Positions 1 through 16,814 of a DNA stretch of 64,000 nt are shown piece by piece. Within the stretch, counting starts at the first letter, position 1, and every line of letters begins with the position of its first letter. Position numbers and translations under genes: made by a program. The notes under the pieces were generated by a model, which made no database searches, had not been told where the DNA came from, and was given only the letters and a program-made list of their open reading frames with translations. Source of the stretch: Typha latifolia (taxonomy: Eukaryota > Streptophyta > Magnoliopsida > Poales > Typhaceae); contig CM034103.1 in NCBI GenBank assembly GCA_019914945.1, forward strand, positions 2,666,001-2,730,000, given 5' to 3'.

Positions 1-1658
1 GCTAAATGTAATTGAATAGAAGAGATTTATGTAAGACAAGGTTTATGTAGTCCTTCTCCTCCCCTCTCTGCCAAGAAATTGCAACTAGATTCTTGGTTGG
101 TGTAGTAAATTTGTTTTGTTATGAAGACATTATGACTCTCTTTTCAACATCTAGTACCTTATCAGCCTTTGAAACTGTTTCACCCTTACTTTTTGCTCAT
201 GATTTGTCTGCACCATGCAACATAAAGTTCTCAAATGACACCATATTCCAAAGAACAGTGATAACAAATTGACTTCAAATGAATGTAGAGCTGATGATGT
301 GATGATCTCTTATCTCTCACAATATATTGACCTTTATATATCCAGTGAATCGATCACATTTGAATTCTACAGCACAAACCAAATCTTTTTAACGCGCACC
401 GTTCTAATTAGGAACATTAAACAGCAATGAATGACTGCATTGTTTTTCACTGCTACATTTTTAATGCCACTCAATTCTCCTGCAACTTGTGCTATTAGTC
501 CCGAGGTTGTAAAGGAGGTTAACAAAAGTGTATCACAGCAGTTTGGTTCTTTATTCACATGTGGAAGGGCAGTCCTTCGTGGGGGCTACAGCCTAGAGGA
601 GTACAAGGGCAGCCCAAAAACCATGTGATCACTTGTTACCCTTCATAGGGTTAAGGATGTATTCACTTGTAAGTATATATGTGAAGGTTTTGAGTAAACC
701 TACGTACCTTCTATCTATTTGTTTGCTGATATAGTAACGTTTGGAGTTATGCTTTGCTAATATTCTAAGGTTTACTACTGAAGAGGATATTGGATGTCAT
801 TGTTTATGATCTAGAATGTGATAGGTGGATACCTTCGTTTTCTTTTCTCATATCAGGGTTTCTTTCACAAGTAGGGTTAATAATATTGTCGCTATTCAAG
901 AACATACTTGTAAGGTTCCACCTCCAGATTCGCTTGTAATAGTGCTGTAAATGAATTTGTCTATGGACTTTTGCTCAAGAAAGAAAAGGTGTCTTGCAGC
1001 AATAGTTTTGATTATGCCTACAAATAACTTGGCAGGAGTAGATAATAAGCAAGATAGAATACAAAGGCAAATGTGTTGTTAAATTGGTCGGATTATTATT
1101 ACATACAAATGTATTCTCCTTCACGTTTTCATGCGTAGCGTGTGTATAGTCCATAAACCTTTTGTCAAAATTTTAGCAAATATTAACTATTGAATGAATG
1201 CAATTGGAGATTCACAAAACCTCATATGAAGGAGAACTCTTTTTCTTCTCTCCATATTTTATCTCTACTTGAGATTTAGAATTTTACCATATCAAACCTC
1301 GTCTAAAATTTTAACATAAAGTTTGTAGTTTATATAGACAGTCAGAGTTGAAATTTAATAACTCGTGTTGGTTTAGGATGAAGGGCAATGTCTAGTACAA
1401 CAGGTGGACCATAGGAATGCCAAATTTGGACCCAGTTGCACTAGCTCTATTGTCTCGTTGCTTTCTAAAAGCTTGGAAATTCTATTGGTTTGTTACCTAA
1501 ATGCACTAGTGTTTCGAAAGAGACTTATGATGATGACCTTTTAGTGATGTGCAGGGTATTGTGGATAACTCTCAATGCATGTCTCGTCTTCTTCACACAC
1601 ATCATTCTAAATTATATGATCATGTCGAAATGAAAGAGAGGTCATAATTACTAAAAGC

Positions 1659-1659
<1 letters not shown>

Positions 1660-1694
<35 letters not shown>
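1660..1694. repeat. (CA)n microsatellite
   Basis: About 17 uninterrupted CA units, in non-coding DNA. Confidence 0.95.
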
Positions 1695-1696
<2 letters not shown>

Positions 1697-2339
1697 GAAT
1701 TTTCTTTGTAATGCATTTTCTTATAATTTAGGAAATTTTCAAATCACACTCTAAATCTTAATAAGTTGGTAATTAAATATCTTGTCTTTAAGCAATTTGT
1801 AATCTGCCAAAAAATTTTGGTTATAAATTTTATATCATACCTTATTGTTACTTTGATATATTTGTGGGCTATTTGTAGTAAAAAAAAATTAGATTTTAGT
1901 AATAGTAAGAGTGGCTTTTAAAATTAAATGGGCTTATTTTTTAATACTGGATGCATATTATATTGTAATAAAATGTAGACAATTTATATAAGAGATGCGC
2001 ACAAAAACTTATTTTTGCTATTTTGAAAACTAAAGAATTTTTTTTTGGTTGCAAATGGCCCTATATATATATATATATATATACATACTTGTTTCTAAAA
2101 ACTTTCTAATGTGTCAATTAAAATTATAGGCACAAGGAAACGGTGGGATGATAAATATCTCAAAAGAGCAGTGTTAAAATAAGCACACTGTATGATGTTG
2201 CACCAATGCTATGAAACATCTTACTCTCTTAGGTCTCGTCGTACTTCAAACTTAACTATGTAACCTACTAGAGTCCAAACTAAATTATAATTTAATATAA
2301 AATTTTCGTCCAAATCTCACGAATATTTTGTGCCATAAG

Positions 2340-3190
2340 TACGTAGGGCTGTCAAAATAAGCTTGAGCTACGCTCGTTAATGCTAGCTCTATTAAGCTCT
2401 ATTTATATTTGAAATGAGTCAAGCTTAATCAATTAGATCATGTTCAAAGTTAATTCTAAGTCGAGGTTGGATACATGCCAACTCAATTGGGCTTAGCTCG
2501 ATCAAACTCAATTTATTTATTAGTGTGTGTATATATATATATAATAAATATTTAATTTGGTTATATATTTGATTTGATCTTATAAAATGTAGGGAATTTG
2601 ATTCGAGTATAAATTATGCTTGATTTGAAATAGACTTGAATTTAGTTATGGAGTGACTTGATTAGAAATTGGCTCAATCAAGCTTGGTTGGATAGCGACC
2701 GGTGGATGCATAACAATGCATCAGTCACATGTATCTATAGCCTTGTTTTGCACTCAAATACAAAAATACTCGAGTTGTTAGATGTGAGGGATTGATATAA
2801 CAGTCAGCCTAAATGAAATCCTAATTAAATTCCATTCTTATTTAATAAGCTACTAGATGATCCAACTAGGAGGCGTAACCGTACCAACATAGTTCTAATC
2901 AAACTTAAATTAAAAATAATTTCTAGCCTAGAATTGTGACCAATTTTAAATTAAAATTATTTTAATTCAAGCTAATTTCAAAACTAACCAAATTCGCTTG
3001 ACATAAGACTTAATTCAACTACAAAAGTTATGAAAAGATAAATTAATAGAAAATATTATAAGATCAGAATTCAGAAACTAAACTCTACGAGATCAAAATA
3101 TATTTATTTAAGTAAATTTTAGAACATATATTGAGCCTTATCGGCTCAGCTCATTTTGGAGCCGAGCTCGAGCCGGCTGACTAAATCAAA
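2340..3190. repeat. Decayed dispersed repeat with GAGCTCGAGC-type words at both ends
   Basis: Near 2347 the sequence reads GGGCTGTCAAAATAAGCTTG followed by AGCTACGCTCG; near 3143 it reads GCTCAGCTCATTTTGGAGCC followed by GAGCTCGAGCC. The second is a rough reverse complement of the first (GCTC..C.TATTTTGACAGC against GCTCAGCTCATTTTGGAG). This could be the two ends of an old non-autonomous element, or just two members of a common compositional repeat. No coding capacity is visible between them. Confidence 0.3.
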
Positions 3191-3431
3191 CTGTATCTCT
3201 GTTGAGAAAATTAAGTCGACAAAGCTCGGTGGGGGAATAAAAGCCCAATCATTAAATTCCACCTCTTTACTTTGCTTAGCCGGCAGGTAATCAATTATAA
3301 ATAATTCAAGCGATGATTCGAGTCGTCGCCTGTCTTCTTCCCTTTTCAACTTCTTCTTCTTCTTCTTCTTCTTCTTGTTGTTGCTTTGCTGCTTTTCGTT
3401 CTCGTAGGATCGGCCTCGAATAGCTTCTTTG

Positions 3432-6400
3432 ATGGATCCGATGGCGACGACGGAGGCCAACGATTGGAGGGCGTACCTCATGCCCGCGGCAAGGGAAAGG
3501 GTCGTCAATAAGATGTGAGCTACTCGTTTCTCTTCGATCCGTCTCTTGTCTAAGCTTTGTTGTTTAACGGGCGATTGATAACTTTGGAATTTTTGGAGCT
3601 GATTGGATATGATTTTGGAATTAGTTCTTCGAATCTCGTAGAAAGGAGATTAATTTGGTTGACTAAGTTCGTGTACTATATTACTAAATAGGCCAAAGAC
3701 GTGATTTTGAGTTAAAGAGTGGAGGCTTTGTATTTTAATTCACAGATATTCCTATTGGGATTCGACTTGGTTAAAAACTTAATCTTTATATGCTAAACAT
3801 CCTAAGAAATAGAGTCTGAATACACTCTTTAGAACACCCTAAATTATAGTAGATTTATTCTCCCAAAAGGATTCTAGATAAAGATACATTCCTATCTTCA
3901 TAGAAGGTTTCTCAAACAAATCATAAGTTCTTTGTAGTCAGCACAATTTAGTCCTTTTTGAGATCGTTGATTACTCACTTTGATAGTCATGTCATATATA
4001 GGTGATAGAAAATATTTTTTTGTTGAAAAATTGTCGTAAGAGAGTACAAAATTTCCATACAATTTCTATCATATACATATTTTAGGACTTCAAATATAAG
4101 CTGAGACGCCCATTGAATTTTGTTGCCAGACATGGAAGATGCAAATATGTATAGTCATATAGGTAAACTATGCAACAGTCTGTGCCATTTTGCTATTTTA
4201 CAATTTTTTGATGTTTGAACATGAAAAGGACCCTATAGTTTAACTTTTAAGCAACCATCTTCCAATTTGGTCATATATGCTTCTTCTATCCATTTGGTAA
4301 TTCGGGAGGAGGTTCCTAAGATCTAGGATGGTTATACTTTGAGGGATTTTTTGTCCTCTTCTCTTGCTCTAGTTATTTTTCCTGCAAGTTTGCACTAATA
4401 TACAGAATATTGATGTAAGGACGCCAATCGGTTATAACCTATTCACTCATTCCAGTTACTGTAGATTATCAGTGTCCTTTAATGATCTATAACTAACTTG
4501 AGTTATTGACAAATTTAATTTTGTATCTTCATTCTAAAGTATTAATGTATCTAGTATGCTTAATATGCTTGTTTTGGTGAGTTACTGGTTGTAATAAGGT
4601 CCTAAGCATTTTATTTTAATGTTTACTTATATGCATAGATCGGAGACTCTACAGAAGCACTTGCCGGTCTCTAATGCTGAGGGCTTAAAGGAACTTCAAA
4701 AAATTGCTACAAGATTTGAGGAGAAGATTTTTGCTTCAGCTACCAGCCAGGTAGATTTATTTTTGGTCTTTAAACTTTTCCTGTCATCTGTTCTGCGGAC
4801 TTCAGCAATTTTTTGTCGAGGCAATTTATAGCAGTAAATGCATGACTACTGCCACAGGTCATTATTTTGATAAACCACATCTAGAGATGGAAATGTTATG
4901 CTAGGTTCCCACTTAAAGCATATGCATTGTAGAATAACGATCATTATTTTCCACCTTGTTCATGCAAATCACGGGAACTGTGTGTAAGTGTGTTTATTGG
5001 AGGTTGGCTTAGGAGTGAAAGAAGAAGTAATTTGTGTAATAATGGGGCTATATTTTGTGAAAATTTATAAATGCCCTAGGAAATCGGATATGTCACATGC
5101 CATCAGTAATAAAATGTAAAAAATAAAATGTGAAAAGGCAATTGTAAACACGAACATCTTCACGTGAAAAAATTCCAGACCTGGATAAAAGACCACAGAT
5201 CCAAACAAGGATTAGACTAATTACTAGATAACAGTAGCAGTAATAAGATGGACTTATAGATCGTCCGTCAATCTCTAAGACAATATCTGTAAAGTCTTTC
5301 TCGTTCAAATTCACGATGCATTGCTCCCCGTAATTGATTTTCAATCTTAGTGACTCTTGAGGTTGATTATTCCGTACAGTGATTCTCGAGACATAGTTCA
5401 TCCTATATATACGATGAGTAGAAAATCGATTTAGCACATTTCGTCTAAAACTATTGGTCGTTCTCTAAATTCTTTCCAAGGATAATAAAAATGGCTGCTT
5501 AGGGTTAGGTTAAAATCTCCTTAAATAGCTCTTCCAAATAAAGTACTAAAAGCTCTAAAAAATAATCCAAGAAGTCGGTTGGAAAACGAAAACTTGCAGG
5601 TGCATTCAAACACACATCGATGCACTCAAACTCTCGAAGGCAAAATCTCCTCAATTTTTATTCCCATATTGGTTAAAACCAATCATCAAGTGCTTGTATA
5701 TAAAAAAATTCTCTCACTTTTGTGGTTTTAACCACTTTCAAAGTGGCAACAACCACTTCCAGAAGATTTATTGTTCCCTTGAAACTCTGCAAAATCATTT
5801 ATACAATTTGTCCATATGCTCATATAAATAATCTAGACATTGTTACACAATTAGAATATTTTGAAACATATTGCCAAGTACATTAGAACCTTACATTTTG
5901 GATAACTTATTTCTTCTAAATATACATGTCTAAATAAGTAGATGTGCATATTCATAGTCAGTGAGATGATAGGGTTGTCATAATGTGTAGCAACACTTCA
6001 TTGAGATCATGCTTATTAGCAGAAACCTCTTGAAATTGTGCTACATATGCAGTAGTGTCTTTTTTTTTTCTGTGTGTGTGTGTATTTCAAATAACCTTAT
6101 TTCCCTTGAAGAAGGTGATAGGAACTGTACTTCATCTTCTCCATGCACATTTGAATACATAATGCAAGGCTGAAAGAAGAAGAAAAGTGTAAAACATACA
6201 AAATAGGCTTTTTATTTTTCCATTCCCGTACAGTTATTCTCTTTCCCTTCTGGTTCGCTAGGATATCGATCATTCTTCAAATAATTTTCTAATTTTCTGA
6301 TATGTCAGCGGGATTATCTGAATAAAATTTCTCTGAAGATGCTCTCCATGGAATCAAAGGCACAGCATGCTCCTGCAACATCAAACACTACAGCTACGAT

Positions 6401-6683
6401 TGAAGTGGTAATGATTTAAACATACTTATAAATTAAATCTATAATTTATATGACATTTGTGATTTTATATCTATATCTGATCAAGATAGTAAAATGAAGA
6501 ATTCTTTTTTCTTTCTTAATGAAATTTCATGATAACATGGAGACACTTCCAAACAACTGCATTATGCCCTCAAATCCTTCTACAATTTTTCTGTCCACGT
6601 CCTGATTCCGGTTATTTCAATAGGAGAATTTGCTGGATGAATTGGTGATCAATGATGGTGGTACATTGCCACAAGGAAATTAG
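3432..6683 (+). CDS. KIX-domain protein, short MED15-like (possibly truncated gene)
   Basis: I read four exons: 3432-3514, 4639-4750, 6309-6407 and 6624-6683, giving 117 residues. The protein begins MDPMATTEANDWRAYLMPAA, then runs RERVVNKISETLQKHLPVS, a RFEEKIFASATSQ segment and DYLNKISLKMLSMESKAQ. This is the KIX domain of plant Mediator subunit 15, which binds activation domains and links them to RNA polymerase II in the nucleus. Every junction has a GT donor and AG acceptor and keeps phase. Full MED15 proteins are over 1000 residues with long Gln-rich tails; here an in-frame TAG follows the KIX domain by about 25 codons. Exon 4 and the end are the weakest part of the model. It may be a KIX-only paralogue or a truncated copy. 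The family assignment is firm; expression and function are not shown. Confidence 0.72.
4751..6308. other. Long intron 2 of the KIX gene, possible transposon-derived insert
   Basis: This 1.6-kb intron contains a stretch at about 5050-5790 that differs in texture from its surroundings. It includes a 114-codon frame on the minus strand with no recognisable family, a GTGGTTTTAACCAC palindrome near 5722, and words resembling plant LTR sequence (ACATCGATGCACTCAAACTC near 5612). I could not find terminal repeats or a target-site duplication, so an insert is only suspected. Confidence 0.3.
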
Positions 6684-7896
6684 CTGCAGTTGCAGACTTA
6701 GAACACTGTGTATGCATAATTTATGCAACACTTAAAATTTCCTTCATGTCCTTGCTTAACCTTGGTATTAACCATTCTATTGCAGGTTGGGTTGAAGGAG
6801 CCGTAGTGGTGGCTTGCAGAGACTAAGGTAGCTGATAGCATAATCACAGAAGTAAATGCTAATGTTATGGGATTCAATGATCCAGGACATAATTTCTCAT
6901 ACTGTCTCGTTACAGTTTCATACTATCTCCTTATAGTTTTTCTTTTTGTTTTGCACACTTCTAGTTTTTGCCGAAGTTCTATATTCAACTAATGTAATCT
7001 ATATTTCTTGCTCTTTAGATATTTAATCGCCTTGCTGATGGTAAGTAGGCTCTCCTAAGCTGCCAAAAATTCAATTTATTGTCATTGGATGTTATGATGG
7101 AGTTTTATGAGAAACATATGCGATGGTGCATACTTGAGTTGCAGATTGTGCTGGCTGTTGGCATAACCTTCATGGAGTGAAGGTGTTGTCTTCTCCAGGG
7201 CTCCTATTTGATGCTAAGTATAACTCTGCTCGACTTGGAAAATGCAAAAAATCTACGTATTAGCTGCAGGATTATGTTCCCTAATATTAATCTTCATATA
7301 GGAATCTGTGTCAGTTCATGAGTTTACTGCTTCTTAGTTTTATCTCTTGAGCAAAAGACTGTTCTTTTCACCTCCTCCCTGCACCAGCCAAGAGTACAAG
7401 AATAGGACTAACCACTAAACTATATATACTACTAATAGGGATCAGTAATATGGACCAAACTCATATTACTTGCAGATAAGATCTACTTTACAATCACATT
7501 ATTCTTAATGAGTACAGATTTCACATGAAATGAGCCCACTACAAAAGCCAGGGATTTTGCAACTTAATTATATTTTTACCATAAAAATATATATACGCTC
7601 AATTTTATATGATAAATAAAAAGTTTAAATGTAATTAAATTACAAAAAGTCACTACAAAAGCCTTATCTTGCAAATTGTAAGCTGTTCTGTCTGCAGCTT
7701 TTCATGCATCAACAGCTCCATAGAATTCTACAATCTAAGTTCTTGGGATGCCTGCGGCCACTTGTCAACAGCAAGTTGTGGTTTCTTGATTGAACTAGGT
7801 CATAAATTTACTACAATTTTACAGTGAAAGATGTGTTACAAAATTTATCTGTTCACAAGAAATGATTATAGATTGCAAAACCAATAAAACAATCCT
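6684..7896. other. Gene-free stretch downstream of the KIX gene
   Basis: No complete gene. Immediately after the KIX stop the same frame reads L-Q-L-Q-T, another TAG, then N-T-V, which would fit the Gln-rich continuation of a MED15 gene. Further short frames around 6790-7220 (for example one containing CWHNLHGVKVLSSPGLLFDA) look exon-like but cannot be joined into a gene I recognise. Confidence 0.4.
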
Positions 7897-10304
7897 TCAC
7901 CATACAAAAAGAGTGATAGTACAACCTCTAATATGAAGTGCCAAACAAGCACTCTTAAAAACATTAGTGGCACTAGTCCTCTCAGTGACTTGTTCATATG
8001 TTGAATTCTTGGAGCAGAAATAGGAACTGTTCTGCATGGAATTGCCAATAAGCTCTTTAAGATCATCAAGCCCAAGCAGAGAAGAGCTAACAAGTTCAGA
8101 GCTACCATTTGCAGCATAAAATGAAGAACTGACATGACATTGAGGCATGCTCTGCAAAAAACCAAATTAAAGTCCTTTAGTTTATATACCTAGTTTGACA
8201 TAGACTAGTAGCAGCAAAGAAATCGAAATAGAACGATGAGAAGATACTACCTGGATCCAAAATTTCAATTGGAGTTCAATTGCAGTGAAGATCAGTTAAA
8301 CAATAATTAGGAAAAGAAAATGAGAGCTGGAAGAACCAGTAAGAACTTTCTGAAACTAAATGGATGAGAATACAAACTTTTTAACCAATGTTCCAACTTT
8401 TGGGAAGTAATATAAAGCACAAACCTATAAGGACTGGCGACCCTCTATGAAACTGTATCAGAAATCAACGACTAATGCTTACATGCTCTGCACAGCATGC
8501 CCTCTTCATGGTTAATGAAGAGAACCAAACTATCATGTCGAGAGGGAAATTTTAAGTGGGGGACTTATATGCACTAAAAGAGTTACTCTAAATGGGATTC
8601 TTCCACAATAATATTGCTTTAGTTTCTCATACTGTCATTTAAGTCCACAGTATAGAAATGAAAACAACGATCCAGCACTGCACAAGCATACCAGCTAATT
8701 CGACCAGATCCGCCACAAATACTACAAGACCGAGCCGAAGAGCATTTGGAGCAATAACTCCATTTCTTTGGAAGCCTGAAGAATAAACTGTTAGGATAAG
8801 TTATATCAGCATATAAGATTGGGAAATATGTCAGGCATACCCAGCTGTGAAACGAGTGGCCATATTCTTTGCAGCCAATCTGGCTTTCTCAGCATTTTCC
8901 TCTGACATTTTCTTAGGTATGAATCCCTCTCCATTACATTCAGCGCAGATACCAGAACCACCACAATCTTCACAAACTTTCAAGGAGCTCTGTCTACTTC
9001 AAGAGCATAGTTAGGCAAACAAAATAGACTGATAAAATCAACATGTTTCCCTGATATATACACAGTGACAAGAGAACATACATGTCCTTTTGAGAAGCTT
9101 CTGTTTTCCGTGCAAGAACGGTTACTGCAGCACCAACAGCAATTGAAACAACCAGCACTGATGCAGCAGTTTCGGGTAAAGCAGATGATACAAGGCACTT
9201 CTTTTGCGCTCTTGAATGAGAATTGAAATGGAATGAAGACCTATAGGATAGGCCATTTGCACTTTGGACCTTCAAATTTGAAACTATAATGGCTCTGAGA
9301 AGTCAGTACCAATATGAGGAACGCTACACATTGCAACTAAAAAAGAAAAACAATAAATAAATAAAAAGAGGACATTCAAAATATTCCCAGTGAACCAGAA
9401 ACATTATAACCGATCAAAGGAGAACAAAAGAATGGACACTAACAGCGCAATCAGTTGTGAATCAGCTCTATGAATCATTACCGCTGGTTTTGAAGATAAT
9501 TTCTAATAAAAAAAACTACATCAGAAGTAGGTTTCTACTGTCTATATCCTCCTTATATAATTGACGCCAACTAAATGAATCCTTATCTGATCAGCTATTC
9601 AAGTCTAGTTTCTAGTCTTTCTACCATATCTTTTGCCAATTTAAGGGGCCATCACAGCTTCTCTATTGCTTCTATCCAAGTTCTCCTTTTCATTTCCTTC
9701 TTTTATAAACCCCCACTTCTTGATTAAGTGACTTGTCAAAGTTCACTTTATTTCTTTCTAGGACATGAGCATCTGCCAAATTAGCTCAAATATAACAAAT
9801 CCAATTAACCTTCTGATTTCGACTACAATCATTGCCTAATTATATCATTCCTAAGTTGCACATGAGCAGGTTAAATAGATTCCTACAGAAGCAATAATCC
9901 ATTTAGTGCAACAGGGCAGTGCAATTCAAAAGAACTATTTCTCCTTTAGTATAGATAAGACATAAATACTTTTAATGTCTTAACACTTCTATAGATCTTT
10001 CAGTCCAAAATATCTCTGGAAGACAATTTCTCAAACTCCTCATGCCAACCACAAATTCTTTGTTGGTTTTTAGTTAGCCGAAGTAAGATTGTCCCACGAA
10101 CGCAGGAGCACTCAAGAAATTTAAAAGAGCAAGAGAAGAAGAATGACTCAAATCTAGAGAAAACAAAAAAATTGCAGATAAATCTCAAAAAAGAGAAGAA
10201 AAGAAAATAGATAGCAACGGGTAGTAGGAGTGATGAGTTTGGGTTTCGTTACCCTCTCTCCGGAAGCAGGGAGCGGCTTGGGAGGTTAATGGAATGAGCT
10301 CCAT
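7897..10304 (-). CDS. DnaJ-type cysteine-rich zinc-finger protein, probably plastid
   Basis: On the minus strand I read exons 10304-10253, 9292-9082, 8987-8841, 8775-8692 and 8149-7897, about 248 residues. The N-terminus starts MELIPLTSQAAPCF and is rich in Ser, Arg and Gln with few acidic residues, like a plastid transit peptide. A hydrophobic stretch (AASVLVVSIAVGAAVTVLA) could be a membrane segment. Then come CEDCGGSGICAECNGEGF and, after a Lys/Ala-rich helix, YCSKCSSARSCSICGGSGRI: four CxxC pairs with GSG/GEG turns, as in the DnaJ/Hsp40 zinc domain without a J domain. Plant proteins of this kind act as plastid chaperone or thiol factors (family knowledge). The last exon, Ser-rich and without homology, is uncertain; reading through the donor at 8691 would end the protein about 24 residues after GRIS. 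Three acceptors needed the second AG of CAGAG to keep frame, so borders may be off. Confidence 0.65.
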
Positions 10305-10454
10305 CTCCAAAAAAAAGAGGACTTTTTTTTTATATTCAATTTCTTTTTTCTTTTGATTTAATCCTCTCTTATCTTCGCGGAAACGAAGCCCTCACGAACT
10401 GGTAACCGATAAGGAGGGAGATCGACGATGCCCCTGGACCCCACAATCCACGTA

Positions 10455-10458
<4 letters not shown>

Positions 10459-10491
<33 letters not shown>
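10459..10491. repeat. (TA)n microsatellite
   Basis: Uninterrupted TA units just upstream of the zinc-finger gene. Confidence 0.95.
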
Positions 10492-10495
<4 letters not shown>

Positions 10496-10515
10496 ACCAT
10501 GAGATTAAAATATTT

Positions 10516-10942
10516 AAATTTTTATATAATATTATTATTGCCATTACATTCTTTAAAATATCAGAATTGGTACTAAAACCCTATTATGGTTAATTTTTAA
10601 CAAAATAATTCTTAATAAATTATTATTAAACTTAATAAATGTATATAAATGATTAAAATATCCTTATTTTTATGTTTTAACAATTTTTGTCTCACAAAAA
10701 ATAAGATATATTTTGATGTAGTATGATATTGGATATACTTTAAACTATTTTAAATAATTTATATTTAAGAGCTAAATAGTCTTTTTAGATATAAATTATA
10801 TTTTAATTGTGATGAGTTAGACTTAACTAACCGAATGATATTTTGAAAGACCACTGTGATTTTGGTAGCAATTATGAATTTTAAAGAATGTAATGGTAAT
10901 TATAATATTTGAATGTTTTCTTTAGCAATTATATAAAAATTC
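10516..10942. mobile_element. MITE-like element with long imperfect terminal inverted repeats
   Basis: The left end contains AATTTTTATATAAT then ATTATTGCCATTACATTCTT at about 10518-10552; the right end at about 10876-10940 contains its reverse complement with few changes (AAGAATGTAATGGTAATTAT followed by ATATAAAAATT). The similarity continues inward through TTTAAAAT and a GGTA(C/G)(T/C)A(A/C)AA block for roughly 60 bases per arm, with an extra 15-20 bases near the outer part of the right arm. Size (about 430 bp), AT content and lack of coding fit a non-autonomous DNA transposon. I could not define a target-site duplication. Confidence 0.55.
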
Positions 10943-11380
10943 ATAATATATTTATATATTTACTCCTTGGAAAATGAAGACTATATTATAAAGAAAAATT
11001 ACAAATTACCTCATTAAAATCAAACTATCTTCTTAAACTTTTATTTCTATCACTTTGCCTCTCCATAGTTGGAATAGTTGATGTTTAACGACGCCATTAA
11101 ATTACTATAATAGTCGTGTGATGTTAATAATCTTATGAATTTGAAATGATTAAAAATTAATTTCCTTCTATGATTATGTATTTGAATGGAGGTATATGGT
11201 GATAAATAAATGATAACCAAGATTTAATGCTTGTAATTTTAGATAAGAGAGAATAGAAGAGGCAGAAAATATAGTTTGTTTTAAGTTTGAAGGATGAAAT
11301 ATGATGAGCATATCTAATGAAATGACGAACAATTCCATCATTTGTTATGTCCATTATAGTAGAAAAGTTGCTCCAAGATT

Positions 11381-11382
<2 letters not shown>

Positions 11383-11436
<54 letters not shown>
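11383..11436. repeat. (TA)n microsatellite
   Basis: About 27 TA units, uninterrupted. Confidence 0.95.
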
Positions 11437-11440
<4 letters not shown>

Positions 11441-12358
11441 GGATGAAAATTATAATAGTTTTATATTAGTCTAAATTATATAAAAAAAGTGATACAAATA
11501 AAAATTTAGAACAGTTAGTTAGTAGTTTATAATTTACCCTATTATAAATCACCAAAGGCTTTGAATATGGTCCAGTTTAATTAAGATACGATTCCTAACC
11601 TCAAACATTGAAAATTTTATTTTACTCTTCTAAATTGAGAAAGGATGCTTCCAGTTCTTTATAATACGATTAATAGTCAAATATTTAACTGACAATCATT
11701 CTCTTCGCATATATTATATCTTAATTCCTACGGACTCTTGACAAAAGTAGAGATTCAGTAATATATCTCTACATGTTAGAATCTAATTATATAAAAAGGT
11801 TAGTCTTTCTCAATATAAGTTAGACAGTCCAGTTAATCCCTCGTAAAAAAACTCACGAACACATCACCATGTTTTAAATAGTTCATAAAATTGTTTGTAA
11901 ACACTAATATTAAAAATCTGAAAATTACTCATGTTGCATGTATATCCATAAAAAATCTAGATTTTGAGAAGTAAATGTGCAAATATCACAATTCACCACG
12001 AAGTGCTTGAAGTATTTGCTGTAGTAGTTTCCTATTCCATCATCAGATTCAATTTTAGCCTGTATGACCTTCCATCAAACTGGCAAGACACAGGTGTGCC
12101 GGAAGCAAACAAGAACGAATCCAGAATTAGATATATAATCTTTCACATAGAACCATAGTCTCTTTATGAGGAAAGAAAGCATATAAGACATAACAAGGAG
12201 ACGTCAAATTCTGTTTTCTATTCTATAAATAAGGTAAAGAAGAGCAATTTGATAACGTATCTTGCGCGGCAGAATTATCTGTCTTAAGGACCATCCTTAG
12301 ACTGACAAAATAATTTAATCAGCCTTCGCACTAGTAACGGGCAAAAGGAAGATAAAGA

Positions 12359-16814
<4,456 letters not shown>

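Larger units (their letters stand above)
1..3431. other. Gene-free 5' flank with repeats
   Basis: I see no supportable gene here. The longest open frames (about 60 codons near 370-630) match no family I know and lie on both strands. The stretch is AT-rich and holds a (CA)n microsatellite near 1660, short (TA)n runs near 2062 and 2527, and a stretch from about 2340 to 3180 rich in AGCTTGAGCTC / GAGCTCGAGC type words, a composition common in old plant transposon remnants. The last few hundred bases should contain the promoter of the gene starting at 3432. Confidence 0.6.
10305..12358. other. Intergenic region with microsatellites and a MITE-like element
   Basis: No gene is supportable between the start of the zinc-finger gene and the 3' end of CDC48. 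The stretch is very AT-rich, holds two long (TA)n arrays and an inverted-repeat element at about 10516-10942 (listed separately). A 64-codon frame near 11964 matches nothing I know. Confidence 0.6.

Noticed and set aside
367..628. Two opposite 63-65 codon frames
   Set aside because: They overlap on opposite strands, match no family and lie in AT-rich non-coding DNA.
3146..3508. 120-codon minus-strand frame with a poly-Lys run
   Set aside because: It is the antisense of the KIX gene leader and a CTT repeat; low complexity and no homology.
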